A DNA stretch of 64,000 bases from Barnesiella sp. WM24. GTDB taxonomy: Bacteria; Bacteroidota; Bacteroidia; Bacteroidales; Muribaculaceae. Both the position numbers and the translations under genes were made by a program. The stretch is taken from the NCBI RefSeq assembly GCF_004570975.1, contig NZ_SPPC01000011.1, positions 1-64,000 on the forward strand, given 5' to 3'. Positions 33,840 to 45,890 of the stretch are shown here, piece by piece. The notes beneath the pieces were generated by a model that was not told where the DNA came from, ran no database searches, and was given only the letters and a program-made list of their open reading frames with translations. Every line of letters starts with the position of its first letter. Position 1 is the stretch's first letter.

Positions 33840-35905
33840 TCAATAGAGTTTAGGTGATCCTCCATTTTCATCAGCTCGTCACGCATACGCGCCGCTTCCA
33901 TGAAGTCCATCCTTTTTGCTGCCTCGACCATTTCTCCGCGTAGACGCGTGATGGCACGCTGAAGTTCGTTTTTGTTCATGTAAGGTATTACAGGATCGGC
34001 GGCTATGTTTACCTTATGAGTATATTCCTCGATATAAGGAATATTTTTCTTTGACGCCACACCTTTATTGCGAGAGACGTTATTGTCGCGCATAACAGGT
34101 TCGTCGGTCTCGTCGACTCCGATTATTGCCTGGCGCGCCTTGACGATTGCCTGTGGGGTTATGCCGTGCTCCTCATTGTAGGCAAGCTGGATCGCACGCC
34201 GGCGTTCGGTCTCGTCAATTGTCTGCTGCATGGAGTCGGTAATCTTGTCGGCATACATGATGACCATGCCGTTAAGATTTCGTGCCGCACGTCCAACCGT
34301 CTGCGTCAAAGACCGGTGACTGCGTAAAAATCCCTCTTTGTCGGCATCAAGTATCGCGACAAGCGACACTTCCGGAAGGTCGAGTCCCTCACGAAGCAGA
34401 TTGACGCCTATCAATACGTCATATATGCCTGCGCGCAGGTCGTCAAGAATTTTTATGCGGTCAAGGGTGTCGACATCGCTATGTATATATGCCGCCTTCA
34501 CGCGCAGTTTAAGCATATACTCGTTAAGTTCTTCAGCCATTCGCTTGGTAAGGGTGGTCACAAGCACACGCTCGTCCTTCTCAATACGCAGCTGTATCTC
34601 TTCAAGCAGGTCGTCAATCTGATTTAGTGACGGTCTTACACTGATAATCGGGTCAAGAAGTCCCGTAGGACGGATTATCTGCTCGACTATCACACCGTCG
34701 CTCTTTTCGAGCTCATAATCAGCCGGAGTTGCGCTTACATATATCGTCTGATTTGTGAGTGCTTCAAACTCATTGAATTTCAGAGGGCGGTTGTCAAGTG
34801 CGGCAGGCAGCCGGAATCCATATTCGACAAGATTCATCTTTCGTGACACGTCGCCACCATACATGGCTCTTATCTGCGGTATCGTGACATGGCTCTCGTC
34901 TATGATTGTCAGGAAGTCTTTCGGGAAATAATCCAGCAGGCAGAAAGGACGCATGCCCGGCTGCCTTCCGTCAAAGTAGCGGCTATAGTTCTCGATACCT
35001 GAACAGTGACCGATTTCGCGTATCATTTCTATGTCATAGGTAGTACGCTCATACAGGCGGCTTGCCTCGAGTTCCTTCGCCTCGCGGCGGAAATAGTTGA
35101 CCTGTTCGCCAAGGTCTATCTCCATGCTTGCAATCGCCTGTCCGACACGTTCACGCGAGGTCACAAATATATTTGCGGGATATATGTTAAAGCAATCGTG
35201 CTTGCCGAGCGATGTACCGTCGTCAGGATGCACCGTGGAAATCGACTCGATCTCATCTCCCCAGAATATTACTCGCAAAGTTATTTCCTCATAGGCGAGG
35301 CGTATGTCAACGGTGTCGCCTTTGACACGGAATGTGCCTCTGGAGAGCTCAATCTCGTTGCGGCTATAGAGCGCATCGACGAGCTTGCGCAGAAATACGT
35401 TACGCGCGATTTTCTGTCCGACCTTTATACTGACTACGCCGGCATGGAAATCTTCCGGATTTCCGATACCATAAAGACACGAAACCGACGACACTACAAT
35501 GACGTCCTTTCTGCCGGAGAGGAGTGCCGATGTGGTGGCAAGCCTCAATTTATCAATCTCGTCGTTAATCATCAGATCCTTTTCGATATATTTATCCGAT
35601 GACGGGATATATGCCTCCGGCTGATAATAGTCGTAGTAGCTCACAAAATATTCCACGGCATTGTTCGGGAAAAATTGCTTGAACTCGCCATAGAGCTGCG
35701 CGGCAAGAGTCTTGTTGTGGCTGAGTATCAGGGTAGGGCGGTTAACCTGCGCTATGACATTTGCCATAGTGAAGGTCTTTCCAGAGCCGGTAACACCGAG
35801 AAGCGTCTGTGCCTTGGCTCCGGAGTTTATGCCCTCCACAAGTTCTTCGATAGCCTGTGGCTGGTCGCCGGTGGGCTTATATTGAGATTCCAGTTTGAAA
35901 TCCAT
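33836..35905 (-). CDS. uvrB: Excinuclease ABC subunit B
   Basis: 689 residues. Walker [14 protein letters not shown], the beta-hairpin region [30 protein letters not shown] (Walker B) and helicase motifs [10 protein letters not shown] are all present. A C-terminal UVR motif ([20 protein letters not shown]) binds UvrC. It performs damage verification in nucleotide excision repair. First gene of the uvrB-ygiQ unit. Confidence 0.97.
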   Translation of the reverse strand: MDFKLESQYKPTGDQPQAIEELVEGINSGAKAQTLLGVTGSGKTFTMANVIAQVNRPTLILSHNKTLAAQLYGEFKQFFPNNAVEYFVSYYDYYQPEAYIPSSDKYIEKDLMINDEIDKLRLATTSALLSGRKDVIVVSSVSCLYGIGNPEDFHAGVVSIKVGQKIARNVFLRKLVDALYSRNEIELSRGTFRVKGDTVDIRLAYEEITLRVIFWGDEIESISTVHPDDGTSLGKHDCFNIYPANIFVTSRERVGQAIASMEIDLGEQVNYFRREAKELEASRLYERTTYDIEMIREIGHCSGIENYSRYFDGRQPGMRPFCLLDYFPKDFLTIIDESHVTIPQIRAMYGGDVSRKMNLVEYGFRLPAALDNRPLKFNEFEALTNQTIYVSATPADYELEKSDGVIVEQIIRPTGLLDPIISVRPSLNQIDDLLEEIQLRIEKDERVLVTTLTKRMAEELNEYMLKLRVKAAYIHSDVDTLDRIKILDDLRAGIYDVLIGVNLLREGLDLPEVSLVAILDADKEGFLRSHRSLTQTVGRAARNLNGMVIMYADKITDSMQQTIDETERRRAIQLAYNEEHGITPQAIVKARQAIIGVDETDEPVMRDNNVSRNKGVASKKNIPYIEEYTHKVNIAADPVIPYMNKNELQRAITRLRGEMVEAAKRMDFMEAARMRDELMKMEDHLNSIE

Positions 35906-35973
35906 AGTCAGAGATTGAATTGATTAACCTGCAAAGGTAGTGATTTGCCGCCACAAAACCATGAATAATAATC

Positions 35974-36939
35974 TTAAACGAAGTCAATATAGCCCTGTGG
36001 ATTGATTCCTCGGAGAAAATCAGATGTCGACATTCGGCGTTTTCCTTCAAGTTGCAGTTCTTTAATCTCGTAGCCGCGGTCTCCGCCACATCCGGCATAT
36101 AGCCTGTCTCCGTCAATTTTGAATTTTCCGGTAGCCACATTAACGTTGTCGGCAGGAGTTCCTGCAAATACCTTTAGTTGCAGTTGCTTGCCATCAACAG
36201 TGGTGAGTGATGTCCAGGCGGCGGGATAGGGCGACAATCCCCTGATGAGATTGTGAATCTTTACAGTATCTTCATTCCAGTTGATGCGACAGGTGTCCTT
36301 GAATATCTTTGGTGCCGGAGTCGGCTCTACGCCTTTGGTGAGTTCATCCTGGGAAGTGGTGGTCAATGTGCCGTCAAGAATCTTTGCGACAGTCTCCATC
36401 GTGAGTTCTGCACCCAGCACCATCAGTTTGTCATGAATGTCGCCTACATTTTCATCATCCCTGATTTCGATTTTCTTTTGGTCGATTATGTCTCCGGTGT
36501 CAATGTCATGTTTCAGGAAAAATGTGGTGACACCTGTTTCCTTGTCGCCGTTGATTACAGCCCAGTTGATAGGGGCCGCCCCACGATATTTCGGCAGCAA
36601 TGATGCATGAAGATTGAATGTGCCGAGTCGCGGCATTGACCAAACAACTTCAGGCAACATGCGGAATGCGATGACGATAAACAAGTCGGCTTCAAGGCTG
36701 CGCAATTCATCGACAAACTCTTGATTTTTAAGGTTTGCCGGTTGCATGAGATGCAGTCCGTTGGCAACGGCATATTGTTTAACCGGCGACTGAAGCAATT
36801 TATGACCTCTGCCGGCAGGCTTGTCGGGCATAGTGATTACACCGACGATATTGTAACCACCTTCGTGAAGGCGTGAAAGGCTTTCAACAGCAAATTCAGG
36901 AGTGCCAAGAAACACTATCTTAAGATCTTCTTTCTTCAT
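35974..36939 (-). CDS. fmt: Methionyl-tRNA formyltransferase
   Basis: 321 residues. The formyl-transferase domain carries FLGTPEFAVESL, the catalytic motif FNLHASLLPKYRGAAPINWAVINGDKETGVT and IDTGDII. The C-terminal OB-like domain begins near residue 210. It formylates initiator Met-tRNA. A -7 box (TAACTTTG on the - strand, 36976-36969) precedes it. Confidence 0.96.
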   Translation of the reverse strand: MKKEDLKIVFLGTPEFAVESLSRLHEGGYNIVGVITMPDKPAGRGHKLLQSPVKQYAVANGLHLMQPANLKNQEFVDELRSLEADLFIVIAFRMLPEVVWSMPRLGTFNLHASLLPKYRGAAPINWAVINGDKETGVTTFFLKHDIDTGDIIDQKKIEIRDDENVGDIHDKLMVLGAELTMETVAKILDGTLTTTSQDELTKGVEPTPAPKIFKDTCRINWNEDTVKIHNLIRGLSPYPAAWTSLTTVDGKQLQLKVFAGTPADNVNVATGKFKIDGDRLYAGCGGDRGYEIKELQLEGKRRMSTSDFLRGINPQGYIDFV

Positions 36940-36988
36940 CGCGTAACTAATTTTGAATGTTTATATGGCAAAGTTACGATTATTTGCA

Positions 36989-36996
36989 TAATTTTG
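36989..36996 (+). promoter_or_regulatory. -7 box of the PAP2 gene
   Basis: TAATTTTG ends 7 bp before the ATG at 37004, so the transcript is nearly leaderless. It interleaves with the fmt -7 box on the other strand (36969-36976). Confidence 0.5.
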
Positions 36997-37003
36997 CAGC
37001 GTC

Positions 37004-37795
37004 ATGAATATAAAAACCATTATAACCGGATTGATGCTTATTCCGGCCATCATCACCGGCACCACAGTTTATGCGCAGGCACCGGTTGACTCGGTCGAGA
37101 CAATGACTTGTCAGTATCCCTGTCAGGATAACACAACCCGGTTTAAGCCTACTCAACTCATTTTGCCGGGTGCGCTTATTGCAGTTGGTGCGTTCGGTAT
37201 CGAAAACGGCTGGTTCTGTCACCTGAAACGTGATGTAAGAAACGAGTTTCAACATATGAGCCACGGACATCAGATAAAGGCAGACAAATATCTGCAATAT
37301 CTGCCGGCCGCCGGCTATCTGGCAATGGGAGCGCTTGGCGTAAAGTCAAAGCACAACTTTAAGGAACGCGCCATCGTCACTGTGACTTCGCTGGCATCAT
37401 ATGGTGTCATTGCAGGCGGCATGAAGCTGTGTATCAACGAGCGCAGACCACAAGGCGACGAAAACAATTCATTTCCATCGGGCCACACGACACTTGCATT
37501 CATGGGGGCTGAGCTTATAAGAAGCGAATATCCTCTTGGAGTAGGTATCGGTGCATATGCTGTGGCTTGCGGTGTCGGTTTCATGAGGTTATACAACGAC
37601 CGGCACTGGCTCAACGATGTTATAGCCGGTGCCGGTGTGGGCATTCTATGTGCGCGTATCGGATATTGGATGTTGCCGGTGTGGAAAAAGGTTTTCCGTC
37701 TTGACCGTCCCGGCTGTAACTCCATAGTGGCTGTGGCTCCCTTTTACAATATGGAGTACAGAGTTGCCGGAGCATCGTTTGTAGGTTATTTCTGA
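37004..37795 (+). CDS. PAP2-superfamily membrane phosphatase
   Basis: 263 residues with a signal peptide or first TM helix (about 5-24). The acid-phosphatase motifs are KLCINERRP, FPSGHTTLAF and RLYNDRHWLNDVIAG, in the right order and spacing. It dephosphorylates lipid phosphates, such as undecaprenyl-PP or PGP, on the periplasmic side. It converges with the DUF4450 gene (10-nt overlap). Confidence 0.9.
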   Translation: MNIKTIITGLMLIPAIITGTTVYAQAPVDSVETMTCQYPCQDNTTRFKPTQLILPGALIAVGAFGIENGWFCHLKRDVRNEFQHMSHGHQIKADKYLQYLPAAGYLAMGALGVKSKHNFKERAIVTVTSLASYGVIAGGMKLCINERRPQGDENNSFPSGHTTLAFMGAELIRSEYPLGVGIGAYAVACGVGFMRLYNDRHWLNDVIAGAGVGILCARIGYWMLPVWKKVFRLDRPGCNSIVAVAPFYNMEYRVAGASFVGYF

Positions 37796-40700
37796 TTTGT
37801 CGGATTAATAATACGAGTGACGGCGACGAGACCGGTCACGACATCGTTGGACAAAGTAGTCAGAGTGACACTCCCGATTTCACGGTGACGGTCAACCGGC
37901 ATGCAGAGAATAACACCCGCTCCACCGTCGATGCGTCTGCCATACACTTCTTCAATGCCGAGAAGACCCTCAAGGTCATCGCTCACCTGCATATCCTTTA
38001 ACGTATAGCGCAGTGGGCGAGGAGTGACCACCTTAAACGCATAGTCATCTATATAATAGTCCTGCTCTATCGGACACCAGTTATACGGTGGACGTAGAGG
38101 CAATGTATCATTTGTGCCATCTTTGTATGTGACCGTAATCCTGGCGTTATCCATGTGGCACTGCATGTGATTGGTGCTTCCGGCGAGCATAAAGGCAAGA
38201 GCATCGGCTTTTCCCGAAATATTGACCGTGACACTGTCAGGGTAGTTGTCAAACAGCGATGTGTATATCACATTCTTGCCTGTGATATTGCCTTTAAACG
38301 GGATTCCTTGCGGAGTAGTGAACGTCCCGTCGTTTTCCGCCAGAGCGTGTCGGAGTCCGCTGTCATCGATATTGGCGCTGTCTACCGGGTGACACCACTC
38401 TCCAATACCGTTGACCGGAATCTGTAGCGTAGTCGTTGCGGGGCGTGGTGACAGATACTTGTTGTTGAATATATCAGGAATCTCGGAGTTGTAATAATCT
38501 GTCAGGTCTACAGGCTCGTATATGCTTTCGGGGGTGTTAAGCATCGATATGCCAAATTCCGGTAGCTCTCGGGGACGATATGGCTCGGAATTCACCCACC
38601 ATTTCATGTCACATTGCGCATACTCCGTGAACTTGCCGTGGATTCTCCCCGAGGGGACAGCCTTATCCAACGTGACTTCATCACCGTCCCATGCCACTTC
38701 AATCGCCAGGTCTCCGTCAATCTCAGTGTCGATACAGATAAACGGACGCCCTACGCTGTTGTCGTCAAGGCTCCAGGATACATTTTTGCCATTAACAATG
38801 ACACTTCTGATTTTTTCATGTGTCGCCGGCAATAAAAATGACACACTACCAAAAGCATCTGACTTCAAACCAAGACGATAGGAGTCAATATTGCCGTCGC
38901 GACGAAATGATAATGAAAAATCAGGATGGGTTATTGATGCATGGTTCCAATCCGACGGAAATCCGGGCTTCACCTCAAGCCGGTGATTAATCGCGTCAGG
39001 TCTAAAACCAAACAGTCCTTCTACCACGGCGCGTGACATTACGCCTACGGGATCGGCAAAATCGCGATAACACTCTCCGCGTGCCGCGTCATAATAACTT
39101 ATCTGCCCGATATTGCCGGGACTCGTGCCAAGATACATCCCATCAAGCACCGCGCTTTTAAGTAGGTTATATGCTTTGTCATATCTGCCTGCATTCCAAT
39201 AAGCGAGCGAGGTATGCAACACTTCGGCAAACGCCACATTATTTATGCTCCATGCATATGGCAGCCAATCTGTAGTAGACAGTGTATGATACTCGCCATC
39301 CGGAATGCCATCGGCTTTAATCGGTATGTGAGGAATACAATTGTCTATGTAACTTGTGGCTGAATATTTCTGAAAAGCATCTCCCGTATCGCTGTCAATG
39401 GCATGGTATATGGTCCATAATGCAGGATGGTCATGCAGCCGCTTGTGTCCGAGGCTTTCTTTAAACTCTGCCCACACACCCGCATCGTCCATCCACAGGT
39501 TGCTGTTCATTGCATCCAGTATCAGCTGTGCCTCTTTTTCATATGGCTCAGGATCTTCGCCGATACGTGACGCTATCGCCGCAGCCGATTTGTTGGCAAA
39601 ATAGTTATATGCCGACGAATGGGTCACACCTCCGCCGCTGTAATAAAGAGCGTCACTTGCCCATATACAGCAATATGCGTCATAAAGACCGTCATTGTCA
39701 GGGTCAAAATTGCGTTTTTCCCAGGCAAGATGAGACTTTATCACGCTCCACATCTTGCGGGCATAATCAAGGTCGCCCGTCCACGACAAGTGGCGCATAA
39801 GCTCATCGATGTAACAGAGATTCATGTCGTAATGGTGCATTTGGTTGTTGCGACCCGGATTGCGGCATATGTATCCGTTGCTATACATTTGTGTCCCCCA
39901 GCGCTTTTCCGCGCGGGCAAGTCGCAATGTGCTGTCTTGGGCAGGATGGGGGATTGTCGGCTCTACATCGGTCACCTGGGAAGTGGCATAAGCGTCAAAG
40001 TGAGCCCTGGCTCTGTCATGCCAGCCGAGACAGTCGCCCGTATAGGCTCCTCGCCAGCCGCTTAGAGGCATGCGCCAGCCTACAGCTCCATGTTGCCATG
40101 TCGTGCCGTCCCAAATACCGTCACCGGCAGCTATAAGCGTACTCCCAAGTGTGTTTATATAAGGGTCAGGAGTGTCAACGACCAATCTGTTCATAATGCT
40201 GTCGCGACAAGCCATAGTCTTTTTGTAATAGGCTGCAAGACCACCGGGGGACTCGGCAGAAAGTACACGGTCGTGATATTCCAGATATTTTACGGTCTTA
40301 TTGCCACCGATTTCAAAGCTACAGGAATTAAGCGGTGCCTTATACTGGTCGGCGGCAAAACAGTCCTTAGGGTCCACACCGATGTCACCGCTGCGGCTTA
40401 TCTTCACTTTTTTTGTCTCGCAGCAATTTGCGGTCATTATGGCTCCGGAAGGCATGTTCTCACTTACGATTTCCCATAGACATCCCTCTTTGTCGAAAGT
40501 GGCGACCGCTGTAATCCTTACCTGACCTTTGCCCCAGGAATGATCGGTCAGCACATAGCTCCTTTCACCTCCACGATAATAAGATTTGCAGTCACTGACA
40601 GAATCAAGTCTCACTTCATGTCCATTGCAAGTGATTGAAAAATTGATATTACGATTATCTTTCTTATGATAAGCTGCAAATACAGGCTTGTCGCTCGTCT

Positions 40701-40863
40701 CAATGCGAAACAGTGAGTGACCTCCATATAAAGCACGTGTATAGTTATTGTTGCCGTTATGAGACATTATGTAGCCGTCATCAGTAGGCTTATAGTTTAA
40801 CTGCCGCTGAGCCATAAGCATAACAGGCACAATCGCAGCAACGAGCATCCAGGTTCTTTTCAT
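37786..40863 (-). CDS. DUF4450-type secreted glycan-active protein
   Basis: About 1025 residues starting at ATG 40863 with a signal peptide (MKRTWMLVAAIVPVMLMA). The middle (about 230-640) is an (alpha/alpha)6-like region (WRGAYTGDCLGWHDRA, DNDGLYDAYCCIWASDALYYSGGGVTHSSAYNYFANK). A beta-rich C-terminal half follows. The family is DUF4450, related in shape to GH78/GH63-type hydrolases. Substrate unknown. It lies one gene from the GH10-CE1 enzyme, suggesting plant glycan use. Confidence 0.8.
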   Translation of the reverse strand: MKRTWMLVAAIVPVMLMAQRQLNYKPTDDGYIMSHNGNNNYTRALYGGHSLFRIETSDKPVFAAYHKKDNRNINFSITCNGHEVRLDSVSDCKSYYRGGERSYVLTDHSWGKGQVRITAVATFDKEGCLWEIVSENMPSGAIMTANCCETKKVKISRSGDIGVDPKDCFAADQYKAPLNSCSFEIGGNKTVKYLEYHDRVLSAESPGGLAAYYKKTMACRDSIMNRLVVDTPDPYINTLGSTLIAAGDGIWDGTTWQHGAVGWRMPLSGWRGAYTGDCLGWHDRARAHFDAYATSQVTDVEPTIPHPAQDSTLRLARAEKRWGTQMYSNGYICRNPGRNNQMHHYDMNLCYIDELMRHLSWTGDLDYARKMWSVIKSHLAWEKRNFDPDNDGLYDAYCCIWASDALYYSGGGVTHSSAYNYFANKSAAAIASRIGEDPEPYEKEAQLILDAMNSNLWMDDAGVWAEFKESLGHKRLHDHPALWTIYHAIDSDTGDAFQKYSATSYIDNCIPHIPIKADGIPDGEYHTLSTTDWLPYAWSINNVAFAEVLHTSLAYWNAGRYDKAYNLLKSAVLDGMYLGTSPGNIGQISYYDAARGECYRDFADPVGVMSRAVVEGLFGFRPDAINHRLEVKPGFPSDWNHASITHPDFSLSFRRDGNIDSYRLGLKSDAFGSVSFLLPATHEKIRSVIVNGKNVSWSLDDNSVGRPFICIDTEIDGDLAIEVAWDGDEVTLDKAVPSGRIHGKFTEYAQCDMKWWVNSEPYRPRELPEFGISMLNTPESIYEPVDLTDYYNSEIPDIFNNKYLSPRPATTTLQIPVNGIGEWCHPVDSANIDDSGLRHALAENDGTFTTPQGIPFKGNITGKNVIYTSLFDNYPDSVTVNISGKADALAFMLAGSTNHMQCHMDNARITVTYKDGTNDTLPLRPPYNWCPIEQDYYIDDYAFKVVTPRPLRYTLKDMQVSDDLEGLLGIEEVYGRRIDGGAGVILCMPVDRHREIGSVTLTTLSNDVVTGLVAVTRIINPTNQK

Positions 40864-40961
40864 GAATAAAATCAATTAAGGTTAAAGTCATTTACCATCG
40901 CTTGGTCATTCAATTTTAGCCGGGGCGTGGTGCCGGGCTATCTGCACAACAAAGATAGCTA

Positions 40962-41747
40962 TTATACCATAAACATACCACACACCACTCCGAAAATCAC
41001 CATCGGCACCCACATCACTATCTGTGAAATCAACAGAAACAGGAATATCTTCCATAAAGTTTTCAGACGCGTGGGCTGCGGAAATGCTTTATCAAGCACA
41101 ATACCACCCATCACAAGCTCAAGCAAAACCCACAAGGCTGTGCAAACGTCATTGGACACAAAAGAGACCGGCAGAAGCACAATCTCTGTAATGATTACAA
41201 AATCAGCCATGTAAATCATAGCTACGGTATACTCCGCAATATTGAAGCGACGAGCCCCCGACTTGCGGTAAACCATCATAACCGCAATCATGTAAGGAAT
41301 AAACATTGTCAACGCCTGAAATACCGGAGAGGACGTATAGAAATGCAGTATGGCGTTTATTATTCGTTCACTCATCATCTCGCCGGGCAGCATTGCCGAT
41401 TCGGCATCTAAATAAAACACATTTTGTACCCCGAGGATTTTAGGGATTAAAGTCCCGAAAAGACATAGCACAATCAACATGGGAACCGGCGCGGTATAAA
41501 TCACACGCTTACCATGAATATAATTGCGTATGACCGCCCAGGGTTCATATAGCAGATGATAAGCGGTATAACCGAATCCACGGTTGACACGCAGAAGGCT
41601 CAAAGCGGCATTGGTGAAAAAATCACGGGAAGCAAGGCGCCCCGTTGATATATGTTGACCGCAATTGTGGCAATATGCTCCCTTATATTCAGTATTGCAA
41701 TTTAGACATCTTTTCTCTCCGTCACCGGGAGTCGATTCATTTTCCAT
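40962..41747 (-). CDS. DUF3667 membrane protein with zinc ribbon
   Basis: 261 residues. N-terminal Cys4 ribbon CLNCNTEYKGAYCHNCGQ, then RDFFTNAALSLLRVNRGFGYTAYHLLYEPWAVIRNYIHGKR, the DUF3667 signature. Four or five TM helices follow. Function unknown. Common in Bacteroidetes. Confidence 0.85.
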   Translation of the reverse strand: MENESTPGDGEKRCLNCNTEYKGAYCHNCGQHISTGRLASRDFFTNAALSLLRVNRGFGYTAYHLLYEPWAVIRNYIHGKRVIYTAPVPMLIVLCLFGTLIPKILGVQNVFYLDAESAMLPGEMMSERIINAILHFYTSSPVFQALTMFIPYMIAVMMVYRKSGARRFNIAEYTVAMIYMADFVIITEIVLLPVSFVSNDVCTALWVLLELVMGGIVLDKAFPQPTRLKTLWKIFLFLLISQIVMWVPMVIFGVVCGMFMV

Positions 41748-41948
41748 TCAAGTATATTTATTAAAGTCAATCCGACTTAGCTACATTTAAAATCGGCATC
41801 ACACTATCAAGACGGCATCACAACCATCTTGTCGCTACAAAATTACACCTTTTTATGGCTCACGACAATAACCTTGACTAAAAAATATCTTTACCGTTCC
41901 AAACCAATAAACATATGATTGGCAAATGAGAATGTTAATATAACAATA

Positions 41949-41987
41949 CGGCAGGCATATCACTTAACCGTACTGATATGCCTGCCG
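41949..41987 (-). terminator. Terminator of the xylanase gene
   Basis: A perfect 13-bp stem, CGGCAGGCATATC with GATATGCCTGCCG, and a 13-nt loop. It lies 24 nt after the stop codon. The - strand continues with TATTG, so the T-run is weak. Confidence 0.7.
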
Positions 41988-42010
41988 TTATTGAGTCTTC
42001 TGAAATAGTC

Positions 42011-44161
<2,151 letters not shown>

Positions 44162-44335
44162 TTACTAAGATTTTTAGATTGATTTATTAAAAACTCTGTA
44201 CGTGTTTTCACACTGCATTACGCTCGTTAGACTAATTTCTGTATAAAAGGTTTAATAAAGTCTTATTATTTTTTTCACAATCATGCGAAATTTAAAACAG
44301 TAATTTCGCAACGCGGCAATTGAAACCGCCGATTA

Positions 44336-45310
44336 TCACGCTGCCGATATAAGCGCTGCAACGTAGGCTATATAACATACTGTCAGAATTATACCTTCAG
44401 ACCTGGTGATGGTGCGTTCTTTGAAAAACCAGCCAAACAGCCAGAACAATATTGAAGCACCGGTCAAGACAAGCAAATCAAAGTTGCCTATGCCGTTGAA
44501 TTTTAACGGATGAACCGTAGCCGAACAGCCAAGCACAAGAAATATATTGAAGATATTGCTTCCGATAACATTGCCCACTGCTATGCCGGTCTTGCCCTTG
44601 CGGGCAGCGGTCACTGATGTCGCAAGCTCAGGAAGCGAAGTTCCTGCGGCAACTATGGTAAGGGCTATTATGGCATCACTTACACCGAGACTTGACGCTA
44701 TGCCTGACGCACCGGCGACAAAGCGATCGCCGCCAAATATCAATGCGGCAAGTCCTCCGATCACCCATATGACGGCTTTCCACATAGGCATCTCCTTCTT
44801 TGTCGCAGCTTCTTTCTCGGCAGGATCCACTCCCTGCGTCGATTTAGCCGAGGCAAATGTGTAACGCATGAATATCATGAAAAACAGTAATAAAACGATA
44901 CCGTCTACCCTTGAGAGGACCATAGACTCAGCTCCGTCAAGCAGCGGGGCGTTTCCCATTGCAAGCAGCGCTATTGACGACAGTATCACAAGAGGAATCT
45001 CGTTTGTCATTATACTTCGTTCCACTTTTATCGGCGCCACCATTGCAGTGACTCCGATTATGGCGAGCACATTGAAGATATTGCTTCCCACCACATTTCC
45101 GATGGCAAGCCCGGTATTACCCTGCACGGCAGATATAAGGCTGATAACAAATTCAGGTGCAGATGTGCCAAACGCCACTACGGTAAGTCCGATTATCAGA
45201 TCAGACACGCCCCAACGGCGAGCAACAGATGAAGCGCCGTCAGTAAGTATGTTGGCACCAAAGAGAATAAGCGCTAATCCTAATACAAGAAAGAAAATGT
45301 CAATAATCAT
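44336..45310 (-). CDS. CaCA-family calcium/sodium antiporter (YrbG-like)
   Basis: 324 residues from ATG 45310 (MIIDIFFLVLGLALILFGAN). About ten TM helices with the two alpha-repeats VVAFGTSAPEFVISL and IVAAGTSLPELATS that form the ion path. An acidic loop in the middle is short. It exchanges Ca2+ for Na+ across the inner membrane. A TAACTTTG -7 box lies at 45345-45338 on the - strand. Confidence 0.93.
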   Translation of the reverse strand: MIIDIFFLVLGLALILFGANILTDGASSVARRWGVSDLIIGLTVVAFGTSAPEFVISLISAVQGNTGLAIGNVVGSNIFNVLAIIGVTAMVAPIKVERSIMTNEIPLVILSSIALLAMGNAPLLDGAESMVLSRVDGIVLLLFFMIFMRYTFASAKSTQGVDPAEKEAATKKEMPMWKAVIWVIGGLAALIFGGDRFVAGASGIASSLGVSDAIIALTIVAAGTSLPELATSVTAARKGKTGIAVGNVIGSNIFNIFLVLGCSATVHPLKFNGIGNFDLLVLTGASILFWLFGWFFKERTITRSEGIILTVCYIAYVAALISAA

Positions 45311-45461
45311 AGAGTATATCTGCTTTTTATGTGGATACAAAGTTAACAAATCTCAACGCATTAAGTTAATCCTGATTATAAAATTAAAAGAGTAGGGCGA
45401 TGCTTAGGATGACCGGATTTTTATTGAAAAAATGTAGTTGTAGAAAAGTTTTATTAAGGAA

Positions 45462-45494
45462 TTTGCGAAGTATTAAAATTATTGCTTACCTTTG
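45462..45494 (+). promoter_or_regulatory. Promoter of the tRNA-Ser locus
   Basis: TTTG (45462-45465), a 21-bp spacer and TACCTTTG (45487-45494). The expected start is about 45500, just before the truncated tRNA-Ser. Confidence 0.75.
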
Positions 45495-45510
45495 TACCGC
45501 AAAACCACAA

Positions 45511-45557
45511 GGAGTGGTGCTCGAGTGGTTGAAGAGGCACGCCTGGAAAGCGTGTGA
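45511..45557 (+). pseudogene. 5' half of a tRNA-Ser(GGA) gene
   Basis: GGAGTGGTGCTCGAGTGGTT through CCTGGAAAGCGTGTG gives a complete acceptor 5' strand, D arm and anticodon arm with GGA anticodon. The variable arm, T arm and acceptor 3' strand are missing; unrelated sequence follows to the intact gene at 45579. It is a truncated tandem copy or a scar of an earlier integration. Confidence 0.8.
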
Positions 45558-45578
45558 GCAATTTAGCCGCTACAATAA

Positions 45579-45666
45579 GGAAAGATGCTCGAGTGGCTGA
45601 AGAGGCAGACCTGGAAAGTCTGTAACGGCCGAAAGCCGTTCGCGGGTTCGAATCCCGCTCTTTCCG
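45579..45666 (+). tRNA. tRNA-Ser(GGA)
   Basis: An 88-nt class II tRNA. The acceptor stem GGAAAGA pairs with TCTTTCC, discriminator G, CCA not encoded. The anticodon loop CTGGAAA gives anticodon GGA. The long variable arm is TAACGGCCGAAAGCCGTT and the T loop TTCGAAT. Its 3' end faces the integrase gene, so it is the likely attachment site. Confidence 0.95.
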
Positions 45667-45667
45667 C

Positions 45668-45699
45668 TTAGAAGCCTGGTATTTACCGGGCTTCTTTTT
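45668..45699 (+). terminator. Terminator after tRNA-Ser
   Basis: AGAAGCC pairs with GGGCTTCT around a TGGTATTTACC loop, followed by TTTTTA. Confidence 0.85.
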
Positions 45700-45859
45700 A
45701 TCATTTACGTCTCTGAATGCTATTTTGACGTTCTTTAGGCATTGGGAGTTGGTACTTGATACTCGCGGTATGGTCGTTGTCTCACTATCCGTACTCGTTC
45801 TTAAAAAAAACGGTAAGTTTGCACTTTTTGGGTGTATTCCGATTGCTTTGGATTAAACC

Positions 45860-45880
45860 TACCCGCAAATTACCCGCAAC
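45860..45880 (+). repeat. Tandem TACCCGCAA repeat before the integrase
   Basis: TACCCGCAA occurs at 45860-45868 and 45871-45879, one helical turn apart (11 bp), ending 11 bp before the integrase ATG. This could be an arm-type integrase site or an operator. Confidence 0.4.
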
Positions 45881-45890
45881 TTTGAGAACT

